From positions 1,806,501 through 1,870,500 of the forward strand of contig NZ_JAVLAT010000001.1 of the NCBI RefSeq assembly GCF_032190615.1: a stretch of 64,000 nt of DNA, read 5' to 3'. This DNA comes from Brucella pseudogrignonensis. Its GTDB lineage: Bacteria; Pseudomonadota; Alphaproteobacteria; Rhizobiales; Rhizobiaceae. The notes below the pieces were generated by a model, which was not told the DNA's origin, searched no databases, and was given only the letters and a program-made list of their open reading frames with translations. This document shows, in pieces, positions 46,125 to 54,665 of this stretch (the first letter of the stretch is position 1; each line of letters begins with the position of its first letter). The position numbers and the translations under genes are program-made.

Positions 46125-47056
46125 GAGCCTGTTCCAAAAAGGATTGAGCGATTTCAGTAGGTTATGATTCAATCGGATAGCTTACATTCGATGGAGATCA
46201 TGATGGCCTGGACTGCAACCGCTCGGCCACAATATGGACGACGCAACGCGCGTTATGCAAGCGATTTAACGGATGCGGAATGGACTGTCATCGAACCGAT
46301 GATGCCTGCACCGGGCCGTCTCGGACGCCCTCGCAAGACGGATTTGCGAGAGGTGGTAAATGCGCTGCTTTATATTGCTTCATCAGGTGGCGCATGGCGG
46401 CTTTTGCCCACGGACTTCCCACCATTTTCCACGGTGCAAAAGTATTTCTATCGATGGCGAGATGAAGGGATGCTGCGCACGATCAACAACGCGCTCGTGA
46501 TGACAGCACGCGAGTTGACCGTAAAGCAGCCCAGCCCTACCGCTGGCGTGATCGATAGCCAGTCAATAAAAAGCACGGAAAGTGGCGGAATACGGGGCTT
46601 TGACGCGGGAAAAAAGATCAACGATCGCAAGCGTCATATTGTGGTTGATACCCTCGGCTTGATGGTTGGCCTGGTGATCCATTCTGCGGGTATTCAAGAC
46701 AGAGATAGTGCACCTGATGTCTTGAAAACCATCCTCAAACGCTGGCCGTGGTTACGGCATATCTTTGCTGATGGTGGATACGCGGGACCCAAGCTCAAAG
46801 GCAGGCTGGAAAAGGTCGGAAAATTTACGCTGGAAATCGTCAAACGATCCGATCACGCTGAGGGCTTCAAACTCTTACCACGCCGATGGGTGGTCGAGCG
46901 GACGTTTGCATGGCTGGGACGTTGCCGTAGATTGGCCAAAGATTTCGAGAAAACCATCGTTTCGGCTGAAGCCTGGGTCTACATCGCAAACATCCGCCTG
47001 CTCACCCGGCGCATCGCAAGAGCCTGATATCGTTACATTCATTATGATTCAGGCTC
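46125..47056 (+). mobile_element. IS5-family insertion sequence (IS1031-like ends)
   Basis: 932 bp. Both ends begin GAGCCTG reading inward (GAGCCTGTTCC left, GAGCCTGAATC right, complement) with weaker similarity further in. The flanks are TTA on the left and TAA on the right, close to the TNA target preference of the IS1031 group but not a perfect duplication. It carries one transposase and lies between the orphan gene and its truncated relative. Confidence 0.85.
46203..47026 (+). CDS. IS5-family DDE transposase
   Basis: 274 residues from ATG 46203 (MAWTATARPQYG), preceded by GGAG; an earlier ATG at 46164 is less likely. The DDE residues are visible in VIDSQSIKSTESGG, IFADGGYAGPKLKG and RWVVERTFAWLGRCRRLAKDFE. 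The frame is uninterrupted, so the element may be active. The N-terminal DUF4096-like part (LTDAEWTVIEPMMPAPGRLGRPRKTDLREVVNALLY, read in parts) is typical. Confidence 0.93.
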
Positions 47057-47066
47057 TAAGGGAGGC

Positions 47067-47504
47067 ATGAGGACTAACGTAGATTCTCGTGGTTTCGTAA
47101 GGAAAAACTCTTATGGTGAAGATGTTGGGAGGGTCGTTGTAGGTGGCCACGAGCTTTTCGGGGATGAGCTAGCAAATTTGTTGCAGGGTTTTAGAAATGA
47201 ATTACCATTCGAAAGCGTCAGGCTTATTGCTTGTCATTAAGGTGAGGGAGGTAGAAATTCTTCAATTAGTGAATTGTCAGGCGCGTCGAAGGTGCCAGTT
47301 AAAGGGTTTGAAGGTAATATAGTCGGTCACGATGAACGTTACATCAGTAGTTTTGCAAACAAGTTCGGTACTGAAAACTCTAAGAGCATTTTAAAGAAAG
47401 AACAAATGTTTGGAAGGTGCTAAGGCGTCAAAGAAGTGCTTAAAGGTAGCGGTCGTTGTGCGCGGTAAGGAAGAATGGCGATGGTAGGGATTGAATTTTT
47501 CTGA
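47067..47504 (+). pseudogene. Decayed, 5'-truncated relative of the GGH...C orphan gene
   Basis: One frame over 146 codons with three internal TAA codons (47238, 47421, 47466) and no frameshift. It matches the C-terminal domain of the 45320 gene: GRVVVGGHELFG to YGVVAVGGHSYS, VRLIACH to IRMLTCH, KVPVKGFEGNI to KPVKGYVGEV, and the end R-stop-GRMAMVGIEFF to RKGKTVMAGFEYF. The part corresponding to the first 110 residues is missing, cut off at the IS border. AGGGAGG precedes the ATG, so a short peptide could still be made. Confidence 0.75.
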
Positions 47505-47715
47505 ATGTGCTCTTGTGCTGAGAGCTGTCACGAACCCTTACAGTCGTGAATAAATTGCGAAATACGTTTTGATTTTGAGCTGGATGAGGTAAAACCGGGC
47601 CGAACGTTGCATCGTGTCGATGATCAGGCGATATCCTGGGTAAAGCGACGCGCATAAAATTCACTAGAACGCATGGTGTGTCCGCGAGACTTGCCTCGTT
47701 CCAGAAGGAAAACCG

Positions 47716-48414
47716 ATGAGCCTGTCTGATACAATCCGTAACACTTTCGTGCCGATCCATCGTGAAGGCTATCCGTTTATCGCGGCGTTTTTCGTGGTTT
47801 CGCTCATTCTGGGCTGGCTATGGGAACCGCTTTTCTGGATTGGTCTGGTGCTGACCATCTGGTGCATTTATTTTTACCGTGACCCAGAACGCGTGACGCC
47901 AATCGCGGATGATCTGGTGATCAGTCCGGCTGATGGCAAGGTATCTTTCGTTGGTCCGGCTGTGCCGCCCGCGGAACTGGAACTCGGTGCAGAGCCGCTA
48001 ATGCGCGTTTCCGTGTTCATGAATGTGTTTTCGGTTCACATCAACCGCGCGCCAGTGCGTGGTAAGATCGAAAAGATTTTCCACCGTCCCGGAAAATTTC
48101 TCAATGCAGAACTCGATAAGGCCAGCACCGATAATGAACGCAATTCCGTTCTGATCGACAGTGCAAACGGTAAAGTCGGCGTTGTGCAGATCGCAGGTCT
48201 TGTGGCACGCCGCATCGTCTGCTGGTCGCGTGAAAGCGATAATCTGAGTGTGGGCGAACGCTTCGGCCTGATCCGTTTCGGTTCCCGCGTCGATGTTTAT
48301 TTGCCTGCAGGTGCATCGGTTCGCGTGGCTGTTGGCCAGACGGCCGTGGCCGGAGAAACCGTGCTTGCCGAATTTGGCAGTGAACGCGCTGAACCAGTGG
48401 TTCGGATCGCCTGA
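47716..48414 (+). CDS. psd: Phosphatidylserine decarboxylase proenzyme
   Basis: Makes phosphatidylethanolamine from phosphatidylserine. 232 residues: the short, PSD-A-like form. The N-terminal hydrophobic segment ([29 protein letters not shown] in two helices) anchors it. The self-cleavage site giving the pyruvoyl group is the Gly-Ser of [13 protein letters not shown] near residue 190. Conserved [15 protein letters not shown] is present. The stop is four bases before pssA, whose product feeds this enzyme. Confidence 0.95.
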   Translation: MSLSDTIRNTFVPIHREGYPFIAAFFVVSLILGWLWEPLFWIGLVLTIWCIYFYRDPERVTPIADDLVISPADGKVSFVGPAVPPAELELGAEPLMRVSVFMNVFSVHINRAPVRGKIEKIFHRPGKFLNAELDKASTDNERNSVLIDSANGKVGVVQIAGLVARRIVCWSRESDNLSVGERFGLIRFGSRVDVYLPAGASVRVAVGQTAVAGETVLAEFGSERAEPVVRIA

Positions 48415-48418
48415 GCCG

Positions 48419-49255
48419 ATGGAAACACCATTCCCACCCTTTGAGCCGAATGGCCGCGTGAATTCATCGCGCGGCCCTAAATTGTCGCAGATTCCTCTGC
48501 GCATCGTTGTTCCGAATGTGATCACAGTTCTTGCGATTTGTGCGGGGCTGACGGGCATTCGCCTGGCGTTTGAACACCGTTTTGAACTTGCAGTGATGAT
48601 GGTGCTGATTGCGGCATTTCTCGATGGCGTGGATGGTCGCGTTGCGCGTATGATGAAAGGCTCGTCCAAGTTTGGCGAGCAAATGGATTCACTCGCTGAC
48701 ATTGTCAATTTCGGTGTCGCTCCGGCGCTCGTGCTTTACGTCTATGTGCTTGATCAGGCGCGTTCGTTCGGCTGGATTGCTGCCCTCCTTTATGCGATTG
48801 CCTGCTGCCTTCGCCTGGCGCGCTTCAATGTCATGCTGGAAGACCCCAACCGTCCGCCGTGGCAGAGCAATTATTTTATCGGCGTTCCAGCCCCTGCGGG
48901 TGCGATGCTGGTGCTGCTGCCCGTTTATCTCGGTTTTCTGGGCCTCACACCAACCAAAGGACTGGCCTTTGCGGTTGCAGTTTTCACCGTAGCGATAGCG
49001 TTCCTGCTGGTGAGCCGTCTGCCGGTGTATAATGGCAAGTCTGCCGGTGGTCTCATTCGTCGCGATTTCGTGATGCCGCTGATCTTGCTCGTGGTGATCT
49101 ATGTGGCGTTTCTCATGAGCTTCACATGGCATACGCTGACGCTGACAGCGCTGGCCTATCTGGCATTTCTACCGTTTAGCCTTGTGGCATGGAACAGGCG
49201 CGAAGCCGCTGACCGCAATGCTGCGCTTGCAAGCGAGCTGTCAGAAGAAGTTTGA
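48419..49255 (+). CDS. pssA: CDP-diacylglycerol--serine O-phosphatidyltransferase
   Basis: Integral membrane CDP-alcohol phosphotransferase making phosphatidylserine. The ATG at 48419 gives 278 residues; an earlier in-frame ATG lies deep inside psd. The family motif is complete: DGVDGRVARMMKGSSKFGEQ then MDSLADIV, near residue 65. About seven hydrophobic helices. It forms a pair with psd. Its last 15 bases overlap the end of the convergent ATPase gene. Confidence 0.95.
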   Translation: METPFPPFEPNGRVNSSRGPKLSQIPLRIVVPNVITVLAICAGLTGIRLAFEHRFELAVMMVLIAAFLDGVDGRVARMMKGSSKFGEQMDSLADIVNFGVAPALVLYVYVLDQARSFGWIAALLYAIACCLRLARFNVMLEDPNRPPWQSNYFIGVPAPAGAMLVLLPVYLGFLGLTPTKGLAFAVAVFTVAIAFLLVSRLPVYNGKSAGGLIRRDFVMPLILLVVIYVAFLMSFTWHTLTLTALAYLAFLPFSLVAWNRREAADRNAALASELSEEV

Positions 49256-49798
49256 CGGAAAAGTTTTCCGGATGAAATTCACGCGCTCCTGAACCGTTGA
49301 TTTCGGCAGGAGCGCGATTTCATATCCGAGCCCCCGATAAGTTTGTTCCATCGTATTGAATGTGCGAATGGCTTCATCAAAGCCCTGTTTGCGCTCTGCA
49401 TCCTGAGCGAAAATGCTCTGCCATGGCGGAGCCAGAAACACCGTTCTGTTATATTGAATCATCGACGCTGCGCGGTGCATATGCTCAGGCACAGGCAGGC
49501 CGCAAAGCGTAAGATAGCCGATCACATCCGGCACGCCCCGGTCGAAAAACACCGGCCCTTTTTGCTCTAGCGCAAGGTCGTAAGAGCGCATCTCCCATGA
49601 CAACATCAGTTCCGCAAACAAAGCGCGATCTGCCCATGGCAACGCATTTCCGCTAATCTTTGTCTGATGTTGTATAATGGCGCGACCTGCCTCGATGCTG
49701 CGTGAAAAGCCTTGTTTCTGCAACGCTTTGATGAGTGTGCTTTTGCCCGACCCGGGGCCGCCGCTGATGACGATAAATCGCTGGTAATCGTGAGACAT
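49241..49798 (-). CDS. P-loop AAA-type ATPase, function unknown
   Basis: 185 residues with Walker A VISGGPGSGKSTLIKAL (residues 9-25) and, near 85, the Asp-bearing FFDRGVPDVIGYL typical of small kinase-like P-loop proteins. RAIIQHQTKISGNALPWADRALFAELML is characteristic of a bacterial AAA_28-like family. A nucleotide, cofactor or antibiotic kinase is possible but unproved. GGAGG stands four bases before the ATG. Confidence 0.85.
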   Translation of the reverse strand: MSHDYQRFIVISGGPGSGKSTLIKALQKQGFSRSIEAGRAIIQHQTKISGNALPWADRALFAELMLSWEMRSYDLALEQKGPVFFDRGVPDVIGYLTLCGLPVPEHMHRAASMIQYNRTVFLAPPWQSIFAQDAERKQGFDEAIRTFNTMEQTYRGLGYEIALLPKSTVQERVNFIRKTFPSNFF

Positions 49799-49949
49799 CG
49801 TTCCTCCAATCATATTGGGACACAAGGTTTGTAATGATAGGCATGGGGGAGAGGTCCGCTTAAAAACAGGGCCGAAGCGTTCGGCGGGCGCGGCATAATA
49901 CAAATAAGTTAAAACCGGCCTTGGGGTTATGCAAGGCCGGCAAAGTGAA

Positions 49950-50690
49950 TCAGGAAGGCATATGATAGTCGAGGAATTTATCCTGACGTACGTCGTAAAG
50001 CTTTCCTGTGATGTCGAGCTTTGGATCGGCAAGCTGGACGATTTTTTCTGCAACCGACTGCGGCGTCGGCAATGTTTCAGGATCTTCACCTGGCATTGCT
50101 TTTGCGCGCATGGCGGTACGGGTTGCACCCGGATTGACCGAATTGACCTTAAGCTTCATCTGCTTGGTTTCTTCGGCCCAGCTGCGTCCCATCACTTCGA
50201 CAGCAGCCTTGGACGCCGCATAGGGCGCCCAGAAAGCCCGGCAGGTATGTGCAACACCTGATGAGAGCAGAATAGCGCGTCCAGCATCAGATGCGCGCAG
50301 CAGGGTGTCTGTTGTGCGGATGAGACGCCACACGCTTGTGACGTTGACATTCATCACCTGCTCAAAAACTTTAGCTTCAACGTGGCCGATGGGGGAAATC
50401 GTGCCAAGAATGCCAGCATTTGCAACCAGAATGTCGAGCTTGCCCCAACGCTCATAAATAGAGCCGCCGAGACGGTCGATCGCTTCCATATCGGTAATAT
50501 CGAGCGGAACAAGTGTGGCACTGCCACCGACCTTGCGAATATTGTCGTCGAGTTCTTCCAGACCGCCGACGGTGCGTGCCACTGCAATCACATGTGCGCC
50601 GCGCTTTGCCAGTTCAAGCGACAGAAAATAACCAATACCGCGCGATGCGCCCGTTACCAAGGCCACGCGGCCTGTAAGGTCGATATTCAT
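49950..50690 (-). CDS. Short-chain dehydrogenase/reductase
   Basis: NAD(P)-dependent SDR, 246 residues, substrate unknown. Cofactor motif VTGASRGIGYFLSLELAKRGA (residues 12-32), NAG motif LVANAGILG, catalytic Ser in ILLSSGVAH and Tyr-x3-Lys in APYAASKAAVEVMGRS. It lies downstream of purF on the same strand, but a terminator hairpin separates them. Confidence 0.92.
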   Translation of the reverse strand: MNIDLTGRVALVTGASRGIGYFLSLELAKRGAHVIAVARTVGGLEELDDNIRKVGGSATLVPLDITDMEAIDRLGGSIYERWGKLDILVANAGILGTISPIGHVEAKVFEQVMNVNVTSVWRLIRTTDTLLRASDAGRAILLSSGVAHTCRAFWAPYAASKAAVEVMGRSWAEETKQMKLKVNSVNPGATRTAMRAKAMPGEDPETLPTPQSVAEKIVQLADPKLDITGKLYDVRQDKFLDYHMPS

Positions 50691-50715
50691 TATACCCCCA
50701 GTGTAATTCTTAGAG

Positions 50716-50745
50716 ATGAAACAGGCGGCCCGTTGAGCCGCCTGC
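50716..50745 (-). terminator. Intrinsic terminator after purF
   Basis: CAGGCGGC / GCCGCCTG stem with a 7-base loop; on the minus strand it continues TTTCATC. Confidence 0.75.
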
Positions 50746-50759
50746 GTGAAGACAATCGA

Positions 50760-52250
50760 TCAGCCGTTTGAGGCGAGAAGCGACAACGTGTGGACGTTGC
50801 TTTCGCCTTCCTGATCGAGAAGACGGGTTGGATATTCACCCGTAAAATAGTGATCGGTGAAGGCAGGGGCCTTTGGATCACGCGCTTCACCGCCAACGGC
50901 CTTGTAAAGACCGTCAATGGTGAGGAATTCCAGCGAATCTGCACCGATATAACGGCACATCGCCTCAAGGCTGTCATATTGGTTCGCAAGCAGCTTATCG
51001 CCGTCCGGCGTATCGATTCCGTAGAAGTCCGGATGGAAGATCATCGGGCTTGCGACGCGGATATGCACTTCCTTGGCACCCGCATCCCGGATCATCTGCA
51101 CGATCTTGACCGAGGTTGTGCCGCGTACGATGGAATCATCCACCAGAACGACACGCTTGCCTTCAATCATCGCACGATTGGCCGAATGCTTGAGCTTCAC
51201 ACCCAGCGCACGAATTTGCTGTGTTGGCTCAATAAAGGTACGGCCGACATAGTGGTTGCGGATGATGCCATATTCAAACGGAATACCGCTGGCCTGCGCA
51301 AAACCAAGCGCCGCTGGCGTGCCGCCATCTGGCACGGGAACAACAACATCGGCTTCGATTGGCGATTCCTTTGCCAGTTCCATGCCCATGTTCTTGCGCG
51401 CAACATAAACACTGCGGCCACCAACGACCGAGTCAGGCCGGGCGAAATAGACATACTCAAACAGGCAGAGACGTTCCGGTTGTGGATTTTCAGGCTTGAT
51501 ACAATCCGTCGTAATCGAGCCATCCTTCTGGATTTCGCAGATGATGATCTCGCCATTTTCCACATCGCGGACATATTTCGCGCCGATAATATCGAGAGCA
51601 CAGGTTTCCGAACAGAAGATCGGCTTGCCGTCAAGCTCACCCATAACGAGTGGTCGGATACCGACAGGGTCACGCGCCGCAATCAGCTTCGTGCGGGTCA
51701 GGGCCAGCATGGCATAACCGCCCTCAACCTGACGGATCGCATCGACAAAGCGATCGCTCGACGATGCTTGACGCGAGCGGGCGATCATGTGCAGAACAAC
51801 TTCAGTGTCCGATGTGGCCTGAAAGATTGCGCCCGATGCAATCAGCTGCTTGCGAAGCGTAATACCATTGGTGAAATTACCGTTATGCGCAATCGCGATG
51901 CCGCCAACTTCCAGCTCTGCAAAAAGCGGCTGCACATTGCGCAGGATGGTTTCGCCTGTCGTGGAATAGCGCACATGGCCGATAGCGCGGTCGCCGGGCA
52001 GACGATGAAGCGTCGACGCATCGGTGAAGTGATCGCCGACCAGCCCCATGTGTCGCTCTGAATGGAAACGGCGGTTGTGATAGGAAACGATACCAGCAGC
52101 TTCCTGTCCACGATGCTGAAGAGCATGCAGACCAAGCGCTGTCAGCGCTGCCGCATCTTCATGGCCGAGAATACCAAATACACCACACTCTTCATGCAAC
52201 GTATCATCGTCCAGCATAAAGGAGTTTTCGTCATGCGATTGTTGGGACAT
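50760..52250 (-). CDS. purF: Amidophosphoribosyltransferase
   Basis: Committing step of purine synthesis: PRPP plus glutamine to phosphoribosylamine, the substrate of PurD encoded at 15.8 kb. 496 residues from ATG 52250. The nucleophilic Cys is in HEECGVFGILGHEDAA; in relatives a short propeptide before it is removed. The PRPP loop is VVLVDDSIVRGTTS near 370. Glutamine-domain marks HRGQEAAGI and AIAHNGNFTN are intact. cvpA lies upstream, as in many proteobacteria. Confidence 0.96.
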   Translation of the reverse strand: MSQQSHDENSFMLDDDTLHEECGVFGILGHEDAAALTALGLHALQHRGQEAAGIVSYHNRRFHSERHMGLVGDHFTDASTLHRLPGDRAIGHVRYSTTGETILRNVQPLFAELEVGGIAIAHNGNFTNGITLRKQLIASGAIFQATSDTEVVLHMIARSRQASSSDRFVDAIRQVEGGYAMLALTRTKLIAARDPVGIRPLVMGELDGKPIFCSETCALDIIGAKYVRDVENGEIIICEIQKDGSITTDCIKPENPQPERLCLFEYVYFARPDSVVGGRSVYVARKNMGMELAKESPIEADVVVPVPDGGTPAALGFAQASGIPFEYGIIRNHYVGRTFIEPTQQIRALGVKLKHSANRAMIEGKRVVLVDDSIVRGTTSVKIVQMIRDAGAKEVHIRVASPMIFHPDFYGIDTPDGDKLLANQYDSLEAMCRYIGADSLEFLTIDGLYKAVGGEARDPKAPAFTDHYFTGEYPTRLLDQEGESNVHTLSLLASNG

Positions 52251-52383
52251 CGTCCGCAAGGCCTTTCGATTGCGGTTACTAAAAGCAACATTTACAGCAA
52301 AAGCCCGCGTTTTAAAAGCGATCCCTTGCATGATGCGCGTTTCAGCCGCTGATATAGGATAAGACTTTGGCTAAAAACAGATG

Positions 52384-52412
52384 AAACCGGCAGCTTTATG
52401 CTGCCGGTTTCA
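52384..52412 (-). terminator. Intrinsic terminator after cvpA
   Basis: Perfect 11-bp stem AAACCGGCAGC / GCTGCCGGTTT with a 5-base loop; on the minus strand it is followed by CATCTGTTTTT. cvpA and purF therefore have at least partly separate transcripts. Confidence 0.75.
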
Positions 52413-52429
52413 AAAATGGTGATTCAAGA

Positions 52430-53008
52430 TCAATTTGCAGCCGGTGTGTCGTCCGGTACGGGCTGTTCGGTCGTCGTGCCAGCAGGTGTCTGAGCATCCT
52501 GTCCCGGCTTGAACTGCTTTATGGCAGATTCAGGGTCCGCTGGCAGAAGCTCAATAAGCTGCTGACCGAAAGAGTCGAGCATTGGCTTGGACTTCGCATT
52601 GGTAACCCATGCAGGTTGTCCAGTTGGAACCAGCCAGTTGAAGAACAGCATCGCGACAACAACCAGCAGAACACCACGGGCAGCGCCGAACAGGAAGCCG
52701 AGCGTGCGATCAAGCGCACCGATACGGCTGTCGATGATGAAATCGGCAAATTTCATCGTAATCAGCGACACAACAATCAGCACGACGAGGAACACTGCAC
52801 CTGCAGCTGCAATTTTCGCGATTGTCTCATTGTTGATGTATGGCTGGAGATAAGGCAGGACTGGCTGGTAAAACAGGTAAGCCGCTGCTGCTGCCGCAGC
52901 CCATGAAACCAGCGAAAGCACTTCGCGGGAGAAGCCGCGAACCATCGCAAGCACGGCCGAAACCAGCGTTATTCCGAGTAGAATTCCATCAAGTAGCGTA
53001 ACCGGCAT
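52430..53008 (-). CDS. cvpA: CvpA family membrane protein
   Basis: 192 residues, four transmembrane helices in the first 130 (LLDGILLGITLVSAVLAMVRG; AAAAAAYLFYQPVLPYL; VFLVVLIVVSLITMKFADFII; GAARGVLLVVVAMLFFNWL). The family is linked to colicin V export and envelope stress, and its genomic tie to purF is old and unexplained. The C-terminus is Pro/Thr-rich and disordered (QTPAGTTTEQPVPDDTPAAN). Confidence 0.92.
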   Translation of the reverse strand: MPVTLLDGILLGITLVSAVLAMVRGFSREVLSLVSWAAAAAAAYLFYQPVLPYLQPYINNETIAKIAAAGAVFLVVLIVVSLITMKFADFIIDSRIGALDRTLGFLFGAARGVLLVVVAMLFFNWLVPTGQPAWVTNAKSKPMLDSFGQQLIELLPADPESAIKQFKPGQDAQTPAGTTTEQPVPDDTPAAN

Positions 53009-53156
53009 TCTGGGCTGTCCTTATTGATGCGCAGGATGTTTTTGCCTGCGGGGCAGTCATAGTTCTCATAGATTAACATCGGAAAGTTGACGAAACCTTC
53101 CGCAGCTAAATCTTGTTAAATTCAATGATCTGCAACCTGATGATTACAGATACTGG

Positions 53157-54548
53157 TCACTTTTTGGCCGGGCCCGATGCAGCAATGCGCACAACGAGGT
53201 CCGAGAGAGCAGTGGTTTCCACGAGGCTGAAATTGCGATCTTTCCAAAGGTCACTGGTTCCGCCGGGTGCTACCGCCTGTTGAAAGCCAAGCTTTTCAGC
53301 TTCTTTCAGCCTCTGTACCGCATGTGAAACCGCACGAACAGCTCCAGAAAGGCTGATTTCGCCGAAATAAACACTATCTGCGGGCAGGGCAATGCCTGCA
53401 ATGGACGAAACGAGTGCTGCAGCAACCGCAATATCGGCCGCAGGCTCGCTGATGCGATAGCCGCCCGCCACATTGAGATAAACATCATGCTGGCCAAAGC
53501 GCACGCCGCAATGTGATTCGAGCACAGCCAGAATCATTGCCAAACGGCTTCCGTCCCAGCCTACAACAGCGCGGCGCGGTGTGCCAAGCGATGAAGGGGA
53601 GACGAGTGCCTGTATCTCGACCAGAACCGGGCGCGTGCCTTCCATGCCTGCAAAAACGGCTGCCCCCGGCGATTTCGCATTGCGCTCACCCAGGAACAGT
53701 TCGGACGGATTGGAGACTTCACGTAATCCGCCATCCGACATTTCAAACACACCGATCTCATCGGTCGGGCCGAAGCGGTTTTTGACGGTGCGAAGAATGC
53801 GGTATTGATGCCCGCCTTCGCCTTCAAAGTAGAGAACGCCATCGACCATATGTTCGACCACGCGCGGGCCGGCAATCTGGCCTTCCTTGGTGACGTGCCC
53901 AACAAGGACAACGGCTGCGCCCGTTTGCTTGGCATAACGGATCATCGCCTGCGCAGAGGAACGGACCTGTGTGACGGTTCCGGGTGCAGAATCTGCCATG
54001 TCGGTCCAGAGTGTCTGGATCGAATCGATAATGACGAGATCGGGACGCTTGCCATCGGACACGGTGGCGAGAATGTCTTCAACATTGGTTTCAGCGGCCA
54101 GCTCCACGGCAGACGATGCTACGCCCAGACGCTGCGCGCGCAGCCTTATCTGCGCGACGGCTTCTTCGCCCGATACATAGACAATGCGATGTCCATGATT
54201 GGCAAGCGCTGCCGCTGCCTGTGTCAGGAGTGTGGATTTACCAATACCCGGATCACCGCCGATCAGTATCGCTGACCCGCGAACGAAACCACCGCCAGTG
54301 ACGCGATCCAACTCGCTAATGCCGGAAATGATGCGTGGCGCATCTTCGATTTCGCCCGATAGCGAGGTGAGGGCGACAGCGCGGCCTTTGCGCTTGGACA
54401 ACATGGAACCGGGGCCAGACCCAATGCCGCTATTGGTGCCTTCTTCGACGAGTGTATTCCACTCGCCGCAAGAGTCGCATTTGCCTGCCCAGCGCGTATG
54501 CACCGCGCCGCAATTCTGACAGATGAACTGAACGCGTGCCTTAGCCAT
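53157..54548 (-). CDS. radA: DNA repair protein RadA (Sms)
   Basis: RecA-like helicase that processes recombination intermediates. 463 residues. N-terminal zinc finger CQNCGAVHTRWAGKCDSCGEW (residues 10-30 or so), Walker A GGDPGIGKSTLLTQA, the RadA signature VKNRFGPTDEIGVFEM near 250, and a Lon-like C-terminal domain (VYLNVAGGYRISEPAADIAVAAAL). It begins shortly after the dnaB tail duplicate. Confidence 0.95.
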   Translation of the reverse strand: MAKARVQFICQNCGAVHTRWAGKCDSCGEWNTLVEEGTNSGIGSGPGSMLSKRKGRAVALTSLSGEIEDAPRIISGISELDRVTGGGFVRGSAILIGGDPGIGKSTLLTQAAAALANHGHRIVYVSGEEAVAQIRLRAQRLGVASSAVELAAETNVEDILATVSDGKRPDLVIIDSIQTLWTDMADSAPGTVTQVRSSAQAMIRYAKQTGAAVVLVGHVTKEGQIAGPRVVEHMVDGVLYFEGEGGHQYRILRTVKNRFGPTDEIGVFEMSDGGLREVSNPSELFLGERNAKSPGAAVFAGMEGTRPVLVEIQALVSPSSLGTPRRAVVGWDGSRLAMILAVLESHCGVRFGQHDVYLNVAGGYRISEPAADIAVAAALVSSIAGIALPADSVYFGEISLSGAVRAVSHAVQRLKEAEKLGFQQAVAPGGTSDLWKDRNFSLVETTALSDLVVRIAASGPAKK

Positions 54549-54576
54549 CAGGCACGCCCTTGAGGATCGGAAAAAC

Positions 54577-54601
54577 TATTCATATTGCTCCGGGATACAA
54601 G
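54577..54601 (-). repeat. Duplicate of the dnaB 3' end
   Basis: Read on the minus strand: Ala-Cys-Ile-Pro-Glu-Gln-Tyr-Glu-stop, against Ser-Tyr-Ile-Pro-Glu-Gln-Tyr-Glu-stop at the real dnaB end (54667-54691). 22 of 25 bases match; within the common peptide the differences are synonymous (GAA/GAG, CAG/CAA). It lies exactly 90 bases beyond the true end. Confidence 0.85.
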
Positions 54602-54644
54602 CAATTCCAAGAAAAGTGCGTAGCGGTTTTCCGTTCGGAATTGC
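54601..54644 (+). repeat. Palindromic intergenic repeat, copy E
   Basis: Perfect outer arms GCAATTCC / GGAATTGC; inner GAAAA / TTTTC around GTGCGTAGCGG. It sits between the two copies of the dnaB 3' end. Confidence 0.85.
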
Positions 54645-54665
54645 GACCAAAAGGAACATTCGGAT

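Noticed and set aside
50790..52061. Open frame of 423 codons on the plus strand
   Set aside because: Antisense shadow of purF, without recognisable domains or a ribosome site.
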